The position numbers and the translations under genes were made by a program. Below are positions 7,919 through 16,643 of a stretch of DNA of 64,000 nucleotides, piece by piece; position 1 is the stretch's first letter; every line of letters starts with the position of its first letter. The stretch covers positions 124,001-188,000 of the forward strand of contig NZ_JAMXLR010000055.1 of the NCBI RefSeq assembly GCF_024054565.1. The letters are read 5' to 3'. The DNA comes from Aeoliella straminimaris. GTDB taxonomy: Bacteria > Planctomycetota > Planctomycetia > Pirellulales > Lacipirellulaceae. The notes under the pieces are model-generated. The model had not been told where the DNA came from and did not search any database. It saw nothing but the letters and a program-made list of their open reading frames with translations.

Positions 7919-10165
7919 CTAGCCAACCACGCCCAACATCGGTGCTTGCAGTTCAATCAGGTCTTGGACCGCGGCGCGATTGGCGGGATCACTTACCGCA
8001 GCACGGTTGGCGGCGAGCATGATGCCGTCGGCCCGGGCTGCCAGCAACTGAAAATCTGCCCGGGCGGTGACCGGCGGACCGGCAACCAGGATGATGGAGT
8101 ACGTCTTGCGACAGTGTTCGAATAGCTCGGTAATACAACTACTGGCCATGGCCTCGTGCGGAAAATCAACGTCACCGGCCGAGATTTGATCGACTCCCGG
8201 ACAGGAAGTGGGTTGGATCAGGTCGGCGGCCTCATCACACTCTCGGGAGAGGAAGTCTGATAGGCCAAATTGCCGGACCGCAGGAACGGAGGCTCCCGCG
8301 GCACTTTTACCATTCTCTGGTGGTGCCTTGGGGTTCGACGTTCCCTCCGGCCTCACTAGACCTTTGGTCCGTTCAAGCTCCTTGTGTTGGCCTCTGGCTT
8401 TTGCTGGAATTCGAGAATGTGATGGACACATGGCATCGACGATCAAGACCCTTTCCTCACGGTGGGCAAGGCATTCGGCAATGGCCGACATGAGCCGAAC
8501 CGGCGGGGGCGCCTTGGCAAGGTTACTCATGAGAACCACAAAACCCGACTTGTTGGCGCACTGCTGGATTCGCAACGTGGTCATCCGCACGGCCTCGTCA
8601 AAACGCCAGTCGGGAGCATCCCCTTTGCCGATGCTGTAATTGGACAGCAAACGCTCTGCAATCACAGGGAGGCCCCAGCGACCGGCAAAGCGGGCCACGG
8701 GGCTTTCGCGAGCCGCGAGCCACTCGAGCCCGAAAACAGGCATCGCCAAGACGGCCATCGACGCGGCGAAGAAGAGTACAAACAGCTTCTTCTTATTTGA
8801 ATCCTCCACGACGGTTTCCGTGCCCGCTTTCGTCTCCACGACAAACTCTTGGGCTTGGGAGTCGCGAATCAGTTTGATGTTATCTAGCTGCCGGGTGAGC
8901 GCAGCGAACTTACTCTCAGCCGCTTCGAGTTCCCGCTCCTCCCTGAGGAATCGGCTACCGAAATCCTCCCCCAGTGGGGAAGTACCAGCGCCGGTAGCGC
9001 CAACAGAATCGATGTCGGCTTTGAGCCCTTTTAGGCGACTGTTATACAAGGCTTTTCGATTGTCGAGCGGTATCAGCTCGATCTGGAGGCGCTCTTGGCG
9101 ACTCAAGAGCGAATCGAGTCGAGACGTCACCGCAAGGGTCTCTGCCGTCTCAAAGCTGGTAGCCGGCGGCAGCAGGGTCGGCCCCAGGCTGACCAGTCTC
9201 TGCTTCCAGGCGAGGTAGCCATCCTTCGATTCGACATTTTCTCGAAGTAGCTCGGAGAGCTGTTCATACAATTCCTGCAGCTCCTGCCACTCACGATGTC
9301 CCTTGCGGATTCGCTTGGCCGACTCCTCGACGTATTGCAAGCGAGGTTCAGCAGCCACTCGCTTGGCCTGCTCGAGACTTGACTGCACCTGTTGGTCCAA
9401 ACGAGCCAACTGCTGCTCAATGCTCGCACGCGTGACATCAAGCTCCTCAAGTCGCGACTCTGTCGAGGACAACTGGGCCGCCAAGGATTTAGCATCCTCT
9501 ATCCCGCCGCCTCCCTTGCCCAACGCCGCGGCCCGATCGCTTTGCGCATCTTGCATTGCCGTTAGCAGGGTAGTGGTCGCGCTATTCAGTTCTGTCTGGG
9601 CTGCCCCCAAAGCCGAGTGCACGTAGTTATAATGCGAATCCAGCGTTTGCTGGCGGCGTTCAGCGGCTTCCTTAATGAGACTATCCATCGTATCGTTGAC
9701 CAGCTCGATGCCGTCTTCGGCGTCTGCCCAGGTGAGTTCAAGTTCCATAATACTGGAACCCCTTGTGACCTGACACTTAAATCGGTCGGCCAGCTTTGTT
9801 GGCGGCATTCCTAGCCCGTGCTTGTCGCAGATATCTGTCATGTTCGTTGTGGAGAATAGAATCTCCTTGTATGTCTGCAGGCTCGGTGGCTGGTATACAT
9901 TCGGACCAGGCGGCAAAGGCAGGCCTTGGTAGATAAGGCTGCCATGAATGGTGGCCGACTTCGAATGAAACTCGGTTGCTAAATAGAAGGCTACCGCTCC
10001 GCTAGCCAGTAGGCAGATGGCGAAGACCCACCATCTCTTCCGGAGTACCTCCAGGATCAAGGAGTCTTGCGGTCCGTCGACATCTTGGGCCGGCGCGGAG
10101 CGGTTGACTCGTCCTACCTCGAACTGCGAGTGGGAAGTCGTTAAGTAGTGCGGATCGCGAGTCAT
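7919..10165 (-). CDS. Wzz/Wzc-like polysaccharide co-polymerase with degenerate kinase domain
   Basis: About 748 residues from the ATG at 10165 (MTRDPHYL), which has an AGGG-like sequence about 10 nt upstream; the open frame extends to a TTG at 10216. A first membrane span (WWVFAICLLASGAVAFYLAT) is followed by a long periplasmic alpha-helical, coiled-coil region and a second span (LFVLFFAASMAVLAMPVFG), the Wzz topology. The C-terminal cytoplasmic part aligns in order with Wzc/BY-kinases: VLIVDA as Walker B-like and YSIILVAGPP near the end. However, the place of Walker A reads VVLMSNLAKAPPPVRLM and lacks GK[ST]. No terminal tyrosine cluster is present. It probably controls chain length or export without kinase activity. 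Confidence 0.8.
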   Translation of the reverse strand: MTRDPHYLTTSHSQFEVGRVNRSAPAQDVDGPQDSLILEVLRKRWWVFAICLLASGAVAFYLATEFHSKSATIHGSLIYQGLPLPPGPNVYQPPSLQTYKEILFSTTNMTDICDKHGLGMPPTKLADRFKCQVTRGSSIMELELTWADAEDGIELVNDTMDSLIKEAAERRQQTLDSHYNYVHSALGAAQTELNSATTTLLTAMQDAQSDRAAALGKGGGGIEDAKSLAAQLSSTESRLEELDVTRASIEQQLARLDQQVQSSLEQAKRVAAEPRLQYVEESAKRIRKGHREWQELQELYEQLSELLRENVESKDGYLAWKQRLVSLGPTLLPPATSFETAETLAVTSRLDSLLSRQERLQIELIPLDNRKALYNSRLKGLKADIDSVGATGAGTSPLGEDFGSRFLREERELEAAESKFAALTRQLDNIKLIRDSQAQEFVVETKAGTETVVEDSNKKKLFVLFFAASMAVLAMPVFGLEWLAARESPVARFAGRWGLPVIAERLLSNYSIGKGDAPDWRFDEAVRMTTLRIQQCANKSGFVVLMSNLAKAPPPVRLMSAIAECLAHREERVLIVDAMCPSHSRIPAKARGQHKELERTKGLVRPEGTSNPKAPPENGKSAAGASVPAVRQFGLSDFLSRECDEAADLIQPTSCPGVDQISAGDVDFPHEAMASSCITELFEHCRKTYSIILVAGPPVTARADFQLLAARADGIMLAANRAAVSDPANRAAVQDLIELQAPMLGVVG

Positions 10166-10263
10166 GAATGGAGACCCTACTGTCGCTGTAAAAGGTGATC
10201 GCTGTATATGGAACAATCGAGGAACGCAGGCATCGGAGCGGTGATTAACGCCCAGCAGCCAAA

Positions 10264-11418
10264 CTATCGTGGCTTTGACTTTCGGCGTCTGCGTTGGCGA
10301 ACGATCTGGTACTCCTTGATCTTGCGGTACATGGTCGCCTGACTCAGCCCCAGCAAAGTGGCCGCATCGACGACATGTCCATCGGTCTGCTCAAGCGACT
10401 CAATAATTGCTGCTCGCTCTTTTCGCTGTATTGGTTTGAGGAGCGCCAGTTCCTCTGATTGGGATGAGTGACTGGCGCCGTTCGAGTGGACACCCGATTC
10501 GCTGACAGTATCCGGCGACTCCAGTATCCCGTTAGATATGTCGAGCGGACTGACCAGTGGCTGCTTGGCAAAAATGACGACTCGCTCAACAACATTCTCA
10601 AGCTGGCGAACATTCCCGGGCCACGAATGGCGGCGGAGACAATCAATCGCCTCGGTCGTAAAACCATGGACGGTCCGATTGTGCCGCATTGTGAAGCGAT
10701 CCAAATAGAACTGCGCGAGTTCTTCGATGTCCTCCACTCGCTCCCGCAACGGAGGAACATGGATTGGGATCACATGCAAGCGGAAGTAAAGGTCTTCGCG
10801 TAACTTGTCTTGCTTCACCAGGCTGGCCGGATGGCAATTGGTGGCCGCAATGATCCGAGTGTTGACCACGCGAGTACCTCGGGCACCAACCGGATGAATG
10901 ACTCCCGATTGCAAGAAGCGGAGCAGGTGAGGCTGGGCCTGCAATCCCAACTCCGAAATCTCATCCAGGAAGAGTGTGCCACCATCCGCCAATTCGCAGT
11001 AGCCGATCTGTTTGTCGTTTGCGGCGAAGGAATCCCGTTCGTCGCCGAACAACTGGGCTTCCACGATCTCTGCAGGAATGGTTGCCACGTTGACCGGTAC
11101 GAAGGGACCCTGCGACATTCCGCTCAGGGAGTGAATGGCATGGGCTATCAGTTCTTTCTCGGTGCCCCCCTCTCCGTGCACCATAACCGTAACCTTGGTC
11201 GCCGCGACCTCCGCAATTGTCGCGCGAATCTCCCGCATTGCCGAGCTACGGCCGATGATGACTTGGTCCAAATCGACCATTCGTTCGGCACCTGAAGCGC
11301 CGTTGGCAGGCATGGATATCGGCATCGCAGCCACGTGCGATCCTCCGATACCGTCTACTGCCTGCGGTCGGGCGTCGCTCGAGTTTCGAAGAGCGCGCTC
11401 TGCTACTTGCGTGTCCAT
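10264..11418 (-). CDS. Sigma-54-dependent-type transcriptional regulator with degenerate AAA+ motifs
   Basis: A 384-residue protein with an N-terminal low-complexity segment of about 50 residues, a sigma-54 interaction AAA+ domain (about 51-285) and a Fis-type helix-turn-helix at the end (DAATLLGLSQATMYRKIKEY). Walker B is intact (GGTLFLDEI, 146-154), as are REDLYFRLHVIPIHVPPLRE and WPGNVRQLENVVE. Two essential motifs are altered: Walker A reads GEGGTEKE (82-89) instead of G-x-x-G-T-G-K-E, and the GAFTGA loop that contacts sigma-54 is replaced by DSFAAND (129-135). There is no receiver domain. It is first in the minus-strand polysaccharide operon, 98 nt before the Wzc-like gene, and may regulate the locus by DNA binding alone. 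Confidence 0.85.
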   Translation of the reverse strand: MDTQVAERALRNSSDARPQAVDGIGGSHVAAMPISMPANGASGAERMVDLDQVIIGRSSAMREIRATIAEVAATKVTVMVHGEGGTEKELIAHAIHSLSGMSQGPFVPVNVATIPAEIVEAQLFGDERDSFAANDKQIGYCELADGGTLFLDEISELGLQAQPHLLRFLQSGVIHPVGARGTRVVNTRIIAATNCHPASLVKQDKLREDLYFRLHVIPIHVPPLRERVEDIEELAQFYLDRFTMRHNRTVHGFTTEAIDCLRRHSWPGNVRQLENVVERVVIFAKQPLVSPLDISNGILESPDTVSESGVHSNGASHSSQSEELALLKPIQRKERAAIIESLEQTDGHVVDAATLLGLSQATMYRKIKEYQIVRQRRRRKSKPR

Positions 11419-11977
11419 AACTTCCGATTATCCCCCAACGAACACCAAACACTCACGAACTGCTTGACATCTGGGGCTGCGAGGTAGGAGCGGAGTTCCG
11501 CATAGCAGCGTGGAATTCGTCAGTAAAACGCCCGTCGCAGAAGGCTAACGCCTATCGGCATCGACCAGCTTGCTACTTCTCAACAGACTAGTGGCGGTAA
11601 ACTGATTTACTTTCCCAGAATGTGCACTTAACTTTGGCTAGATATATCCCCCAAAAGGTCTGATCAACTTCACTTCATGATAATTAGATAGCGCCCAGCC
11701 GCAAGCGATTTTTCAGATAAACTAGTGCGAAATTCTCAAAACAATCAAGAACATCGCCCGCTTTGGCGAAAAATGGCCCCAGCCAAGAGGCGTTGAGTGA
11801 CGGTTTGGCCAGAATCACTATCGGCGGGACGGTGCTGCTGGCTGGCCCCGCAATAGACCGCCGTGCGTGGAAGGCACCTACTTTTCAAGAGTTGGATCAA
11901 GCGGGTCATGCCGAATCCATTGATTACAATGGGGTCGTCGACACGCAACCTCAGCCACTACAAAGGCAGCAACCGAA
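11419..11977. other. Intergenic region between divergent genes
   Basis: About 560 nt separate the leftward regulator from the rightward arsC-like gene, so promoters for both should lie here. The central part (11600-11750) is more AT-rich than its surroundings. I found no convincing sigma-70 or -24/-12 promoter by eye and no open frame with coding character. Confidence 0.5.
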
Positions 11978-12346
11978 ATGCAGGTCACGATTTATCACAA
12001 TGCGAAGTGCTCGAAGAGTCGGGAAGCGCTAGAGTATCTGCACTCCCAGCCGTTGGAAGTGCAGATTGTCGAGTATTTGGAATCCCCACCTTGCGAACAA
12101 GATTTGCGCCGATTGACGAAGATGCTTGGCGTCGCCCCCAGCAGTTTGGTCAGGGCGCGAGATTTCGACCGGCTCGGACTTCAGCCTCCAGAGCACCCGG
12201 ACGAGTGGATTGGGCTGATTGGCGAATATCCCATTCTGCTAGAACGCCCGATTGTCGTCTGCGGCGACCAAGCATGCATCGGCAGGCCCCTCCAACAGTT
12301 AGTCGATTGGCTGGAAGACCTTAGAAGCACAGAATCGCAGCCGTAA
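11978..12346 (+). CDS. arsC: Arsenate reductase (glutaredoxin type), ArsC/Spx family
   Basis: A 122-residue thioredoxin-fold protein. The N-terminus MQVTIYHNAKCSKSREALEY carries the family's single catalytic cysteine in C-S-K-S-R. Then follow VEYLESPPCEQDLRRL (family Y-L-x-x-P-P), a central PEHPDEWIGLIGEYPILLER block and a C-terminal ACIGRPLQQL near the usual IGRP. It would reduce arsenate to arsenite with glutathione/glutaredoxin. No arsenite pump or arsR-like gene is adjacent, so another thiol-redox role is possible. ATG at 11978 has an AAAGG-like sequence about 10 nt upstream. It stands alone on the plus strand. Confidence 0.85.
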   Translation: MQVTIYHNAKCSKSREALEYLHSQPLEVQIVEYLESPPCEQDLRRLTKMLGVAPSSLVRARDFDRLGLQPPEHPDEWIGLIGEYPILLERPIVVCGDQACIGRPLQQLVDWLEDLRSTESQP

Positions 12347-12404
12347 ACCATCGGAGAAACGCGACAGCGGAAGATGAACGGCCCAGGTCACCCAGAGCAA
12401 TGAG

Positions 12405-12566
12405 TCACCCTGAGCACTGCGGGCACCAGTGACGCCCGCTTGCGGTGTCGCAGATCAGTGTCGTGCCGCCACACTCGGAGCAGTAGGCCTCGACCTGCTT
12501 CATGCTCGGCTGGCGGTGTCCGGCTATACGAAGCCGGCGGACGATGGTGGCGAAAAGTGAACGCAT
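12405..12566 (-). CDS. Small zinc-ribbon protein
   Basis: A 53-codon gene read directly from the minus strand, from ATG 12566 to TGA 12405-12407. The protein begins MRSLFATIVRRLRIAG and ends with two CxxC knuckles, YCSECGG and WCPQCSG, about 17 residues apart; this is a typical four-cysteine zinc ribbon. An AGGG lies about 7 nt before the start. It begins only 26 nt after the stop of the priming sugar transferase on the same strand, so the two are likely co-transcribed. The basic N-terminal helix could bind RNA, DNA or a membrane surface. Function unknown. Confidence 0.7.
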   Translation of the reverse strand: MRSLFATIVRRLRIAGHRQPSMKQVEAYCSECGGTTLICDTASGRHWCPQCSG

Positions 12567-12592
12567 TGAATCCCTGAATGGCAAGTCAAGAA

Positions 12593-13399
12593 CTAGTAGG
12601 CCCCATCCGCGGATAGCACCGCCGGTACCGTCTTGGCGATTAACTTGAGATCAATCCACAGACTTTGGTTTTCGATGTACTCGAGATCCAAGGCGAGTTG
12701 CTCTGGAAACGAGAGCCGACTGCGTCCCGAGACCTGCCAGGTGCAAGTCAATCCGGGCTTGACCTCCAAGCGGCGGAGGTCTTGCCATGTATACCCCTGA
12801 ACCTCTCGGGGCAGGGCAGGGCGCGGGCCAACCAGGCTCATTTCGCCGCGTAGCACGTTCAACAACTGCGGCATCTCATCAATGCTACTTCGCCGGAGAA
12901 TCCGACCAATCCAGGTTACGCGAGGATCGTTCGGAATCTTGAACGTGCGTGAGTCGCTGTGCGAGTTGTGACTCGAAAGGTGCACGTGATACTTGTCCGC
13001 ATCGACCACCATGCTGCGAAATTTCAGGCACCTAAACTCGCGACCGTTGAGACCTACTCGCGTCTGCGAGTAGAATAACGAACCGCCGTCGGTCAGCTTG
13101 ACGAGAACTGCAGCCACCAACATGACGGGGGAAAATATCACCAGCGCGATGAGCGCACCGACAATGTCCATTACCCGCTTCGCGAACAGGTAGAACTCTC
13201 TGTCGGTCGAAACTGGCAAGCTCTGAGGATTCAGACTGCACGTGCCATTCATCTCCAGCTCAAACGCTGGAAACTGGTCGGTGCTTACCGTTGAAGTGCG
13301 ATGGACACGCAACTTCCGAGCTTGGCTTGACCTCTCGGCTGTCGCTGTGGCATTCTGCGAATACACACGGGGCGCAGCCGCATCCTCGTGAACTAGCAT
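12593..13399 (-). CDS. Priming sugar transferase (undecaprenyl-phosphate, WcaJ/EpsL type)
   Basis: About 268 residues from ATG 13399 (MLVHEDAAAP), preceded by GGGGGA; an open frame from a TTG at 13477 is possible but lacks support. The C-terminal catalytic region is the bacterial sugar transferase domain: FAKRVMDIVGALIALVIFSP as the single membrane re-entrant helix, KFRSM, RRSSIDEMPQLLNVLRGEMS and LVGPRPALPREV, then KPGLTCTWQVSGRS. It transfers a sugar-1-phosphate to undecaprenyl phosphate, the first step of glycan assembly. It is shorter than WbaP/WcaJ proteins with four extra N-terminal spans. It is separated from the main operon but on the same strand, with the zinc-ribbon gene downstream. 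Confidence 0.92.
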   Translation of the reverse strand: MLVHEDAAAPRVYSQNATATAERSSQARKLRVHRTSTVSTDQFPAFELEMNGTCSLNPQSLPVSTDREFYLFAKRVMDIVGALIALVIFSPVMLVAAVLVKLTDGGSLFYSQTRVGLNGREFRCLKFRSMVVDADKYHVHLSSHNSHSDSRTFKIPNDPRVTWIGRILRRSSIDEMPQLLNVLRGEMSLVGPRPALPREVQGYTWQDLRRLEVKPGLTCTWQVSGRSRLSFPEQLALDLEYIENQSLWIDLKLIAKTVPAVLSADGAY

Positions 13400-14200
13400 C
13401 AAATCGTCCCCCAAATGGCAATCTACCGGAGTGGAGAATCCTATCCGTAGATAGAAATCAAGGCGGGATAATCTCAAAGTTGGTTGGTTCGCACTGCCGG
13501 GTCAGATGCCCCTATCATTGACCGAATCCGAGCATCTATTCCAATCGCTGTCGTACGTACGGTCCACTATACACATCCCAACTGATCGATCCAGGATCTC
13601 CAACAGATTTTCTGCGGATTATCGCAGAATGCATTTTTTTATCCGATTGATAAAACGCCTCGGGTTAACAAACCTGCTGATCAGAGCTCTTGGCCCGCCC
13701 TGCGTTCGCCTGTCAGGGGATGGGAAGAGACAATAGTTGACAATCAGGTCGAGATACCACGGGGCACAAACCGAGCTAGCGCGTTTTCACCGTGGGTGTG
13801 CTGGTTTGCCACCGGTGAGCAGGTCCGCTGTATGGGAGCCGAGGCAGGCGAATTGCCATCCAAAGATGCTGGCCGACAAAGCAGCTGACCGACAAGCCAA
13901 ACCGGCGCGGCAAGGTGAAAATCGCTCTGGTCATGGCGGATTGCATACAATGCCCCCAGCCCTCATATCCCATTCCAGATTGTTCAATCCTCAGTTATCC
14001 CGTGACTTGCTCCCACAGCCTCCCACGGCGGTCTTTCCGGAGTCACACGCCGGAAAAACAGTTGGTGGTGCGTTATGCAACCCAACCGGAACAACGCCTT
14101 GCCTCCTGCTGGCCACCAAACATGATAAGGTACGAGCTTCGGCTACTCGCGAGGCTGACCGAAGCGGATCGTCGCGCCCCATGCCATTTGGAGAAGTTGG
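13400..14200. other. Intergenic region between divergent polysaccharide genes
   Basis: About 800 nt lie between the leftward sugar transferase and the rightward cytidylyltransferase. Short open frames exist on both strands but none has recognisable composition, domains or ribosome binding site. The divergent layout implies promoters for both genes here; I could not identify them with confidence. Confidence 0.5.
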
Positions 14201-15004
14201 ATGAGTAGTGAAGTTTCCCCTGCAAAAGTTCCCATATTTATCCTGTGTGGTGGATTCGGAACTCGCTTTCGCGAACAGACCGAGTTCCGCCCGAAGCCAA
14301 TGATTGAAATCGGGGGCCGGCCCATCCTGTGGCACATCATGCGGACGTACGCCAAGTATGGATTTTGTCGGTTTGTCGTTTGCTTGGGTTACCGCGGAAA
14401 GGTAATACGGGAGTACTTTTTGCATTACGCCTCGATGAACAGCGACTTCACCGTTGGCCTGGCGTCGAACGAACTGACCACCCATACGATCGATCACACC
14501 GACGATTGGTCGGTCACCCTGGCCGAAACCGGACTGGAGACCATGACAGGAGCCCGGATCGCTCGCGCAACGGCCAAATACCTGGGCGATGCCGAACATT
14601 TTGGGGTGACCTACGGAGATGGAGTCACGGATGCAGATCTCGCCAAAGAGTTCGCCTTCCATCTCCAACACGAACGCCTGGGTACCGTACTCGGCGTCAA
14701 TCCTCCATCGCGGTTTGGTGAATTGCAGCTCAATGGCGATGAAGTGGTGGCCTTCGATGAAAAGCCCGAATTTCACGAAAAGTGGATCAATGGCGGTTTC
14801 ATGTTCTTCCGACGAGGCTTCCGGGAATACCTCAGCGATGCAACCGATTGCGTACTCGAACGCACTCCGCTAGTCAGCCTGGCGGATGATGGCCAACTCT
14901 CGCTGTTCCGGCACCACGGCTTCTGGCACTGCATGGATACACAACGAGATTACGACGATTTGAATCGCCTGTGGCGTGAAGGCACCGCTCCCTGGAAATG
15001 CTAG
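14201..15004 (+). CDS. rfbF: Glucose-1-phosphate cytidylyltransferase
   Basis: A 267-residue nucleotidyltransferase making CDP-glucose from CTP and glucose-1-phosphate. The pyrophosphorylase motif FILCGGFGTRF with EFRPKPMIEIGGRPILWHIM is characteristic of RfbF, and FGVTYGDGVTDADL carries the metal-binding aspartates. WINGGFMFFRRGF and HHGFWHCMDTQRDYDDLNRL complete the family pattern, and the length is normal. ATG 14201 is preceded by GGAG about 7 nt upstream. CDP-glucose usually feeds CDP-4-keto-6-deoxyglucose and dideoxyhexoses, but the next-step enzymes (rfbG, rfbH) are not in the window. Confidence 0.95.
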   Translation: MSSEVSPAKVPIFILCGGFGTRFREQTEFRPKPMIEIGGRPILWHIMRTYAKYGFCRFVVCLGYRGKVIREYFLHYASMNSDFTVGLASNELTTHTIDHTDDWSVTLAETGLETMTGARIARATAKYLGDAEHFGVTYGDGVTDADLAKEFAFHLQHERLGTVLGVNPPSRFGELQLNGDEVVAFDEKPEFHEKWINGGFMFFRRGFREYLSDATDCVLERTPLVSLADDGQLSLFRHHGFWHCMDTQRDYDDLNRLWREGTAPWKC

Positions 15005-15180
15005 AGGCGAGTTTAGCAGCCGCCTATTATCAATATGAAAAAAGTTGGCCACACGAAGCCTCCCACGAAGTCGACCTGAAGCTTATTGCGGGTTATTGGG
15101 GGGAATTATGCTTGCATGACGGCGGGTTTCTGCTAATTTGTCAGTATCCCGTGAACTGGCTATTTCGCCCGAATTGAACT

Positions 15181-15645
15181 GTGCTTAAGACCTCACCACA
15201 ACTTGACCTCCAACGCCAGTGGCTTTCCACTTGGTCGGTCGTTGTATTCTCGGTGGTGACTTTCGCCGCATCGGGTGCAGATGCGAGCCTGGTCGTTTCG
15301 GGGTTGCCTTCGTTGCCGGCCGAGAGTTTCACGGCTCAAGCCGCAATGCAGACCACGCAGACCGCGAGTCAGGAATCCAAGCGACCTCGAGGCCAGGACC
15401 AGGACCGCAAGAATCAAAGCCGCTTTGCGTCTTCATCTCCGCTGAATGGCTCCGCAACAACCTCGAGTTCTACCTCCGGTGCGACCGGCGGTAGTAGCGT
15501 TGCTGTTGACGTCGCTTGGCCTCCATCGATCAACTTGCGCATCCTCCCCTCGCTGACCGCCTGGCTGAAAGGTGAGGAGCGTTTGCTTCTGCCATCTCCT
15601 CCTGGTAACGAACTGCTTAGGCCGCCTCGGCTGATGTTTGCATGA
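15181..15645 (+). CDS. Hypothetical exported Ser/Thr-rich protein
   Basis: A possible 154-residue protein starting at GTG 15181. The N-terminal region has a signal-peptide-like hydrophobic stretch (WSVVVFSVVTFAASGADA) followed by low-complexity sequence with many serines, threonines and charged residues. No known domain was recognised. It lies 58 nt upstream of a PEP-CTERM gene on the same strand, so it may share a transcript. Coding character is moderate and the start is weak. Confidence 0.45.
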   Translation: MLKTSPQLDLQRQWLSTWSVVVFSVVTFAASGADASLVVSGLPSLPAESFTAQAAMQTTQTASQESKRPRGQDQDRKNQSRFASSSPLNGSATTSSSTSGATGGSSVAVDVAWPPSINLRILPSLTAWLKGEERLLLPSPPGNELLRPPRLMFA

Positions 15646-15702
15646 GAGCTCAAGGATTTGATTGTAAACTTACTTAGCGTTCAAGCATCTACAGGATTTA
15701 TC

Positions 15703-16443
15703 ATGTTAACAAAAGCTAATTTTGCAGTTCACATCGGCCGGCTAACCTGCATCGCGTTGGGTTTGGGGCTCGTCCTCAGCGCAACGGCTCAAGCCTCACT
15801 CCAAGTAAGTATTAGTACCGGCGGTCCGCTTGTGGCCCAGAATACCAACGCCAATAGCGGCGGCGTTGTCACCTTCTCTGGCACCCAAGACGATGTCCAA
15901 TTTGTTTTCATCAGTGGGTCGTCGAATAGCCCAGGAGCGCCCCCTCAATCGACGCTGAACATTTCTTCGCTTGATATCACCAACAACAGTGACTCGTTGA
16001 AGTCTGTACAAGTCCAAGTTAGTGCTACCGATTTTAACTTCCCCGCCGCGGGCCTAGTAACGCTAACGAGCGGCCTGGGCGGCTCGGTGACATTTAGCGG
16101 AGTGAATTCGGTGATCTACCAGACGTGGATCGATGCGAGTAATACTCTAAATGGATACGGCGGCATAACGTCTGGACCCTTATCCGCTGATGCCAGCGGT
16201 ATTGGTAACGGCGGGTCCTTGCCTCAGTTAGACGGTTCGGTGAACGGTGATCTCACGGGCACACCTTTCTCGTTCACGGGTCTAGTAACTCTCGACCTCG
16301 AGCCTGGAGCGGCTGTTAATTTCGCGACCACTGCGGTTTTGACTCCGGTACCCGAGGCCACCAGCCTGCTGGTCTGGGGCGCGATGCTGATCCCGGTCGG
16401 TTTGGTTGTCCGTCGCAGTTACCTGCGTAAGCTGCAGGCCTAG
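15703..16443 (+). CDS. PEP-CTERM sorting domain-containing exported protein
   Basis: About 246 residues from ATG 15703, which has AGGA about 8 nt upstream (the open frame reaches back to a TTG at 15658). A signal peptide (LTCIALGLGLVLSATAQA) precedes a Gly/Ser/Asn-rich body typical of secreted beta-rich proteins. The C-terminus has VPEATSLLVWGAMLIPVGLV followed by RRS and basic residues: the PEP-CTERM pattern of VPE, hydrophobic helix and basic tail, cut by an exosortase. A strong terminator follows. The body matches no domain I know; a surface or matrix role is inferred from the anchor and the neighbouring polysaccharide genes. Confidence 0.8.
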   Translation: MLTKANFAVHIGRLTCIALGLGLVLSATAQASLQVSISTGGPLVAQNTNANSGGVVTFSGTQDDVQFVFISGSSNSPGAPPQSTLNISSLDITNNSDSLKSVQVQVSATDFNFPAAGLVTLTSGLGGSVTFSGVNSVIYQTWIDASNTLNGYGGITSGPLSADASGIGNGGSLPQLDGSVNGDLTGTPFSFTGLVTLDLEPGAAVNFATTAVLTPVPEATSLLVWGAMLIPVGLVVRRSYLRKLQA

Positions 16444-16472
16444 TTTTCCGCCTGCAGTAGCAATGAAATCTT

Positions 16473-16509
16473 GAGCCGGCGAGGAACCTTTCCTCGCCGG
16501 CTCTTTTTG
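16473..16509 (+). terminator. Rho-independent terminator
   Basis: A perfect 13-bp stem, GAGCCGGCGAGGA at 16473-16485 paired with TCCTCGCCGGCTC at 16491-16503, with a 5-nt loop and a following T-run. It lies 30 nt after the PEP-CTERM gene stop and isolates it from the WecG-type gene. Confidence 0.9.
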
Positions 16510-16643
16510 TTGGCCAGTGGCGCTGGCTATCACATCGGCGAGTCGCGTAATTATACTGACCACTTGAGTGACGCGATTCACTGCAGGCCGAATGCCGAGT
16601 GCCGCGACTATTTCACCGCAAGCGTCGGGTTGAAACAGCCACT

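Noticed and set aside
13506..13736. 76-codon frame in the divergent intergenic region
   Set aside because: No ribosome site, no domain and region is expected to be regulatory.
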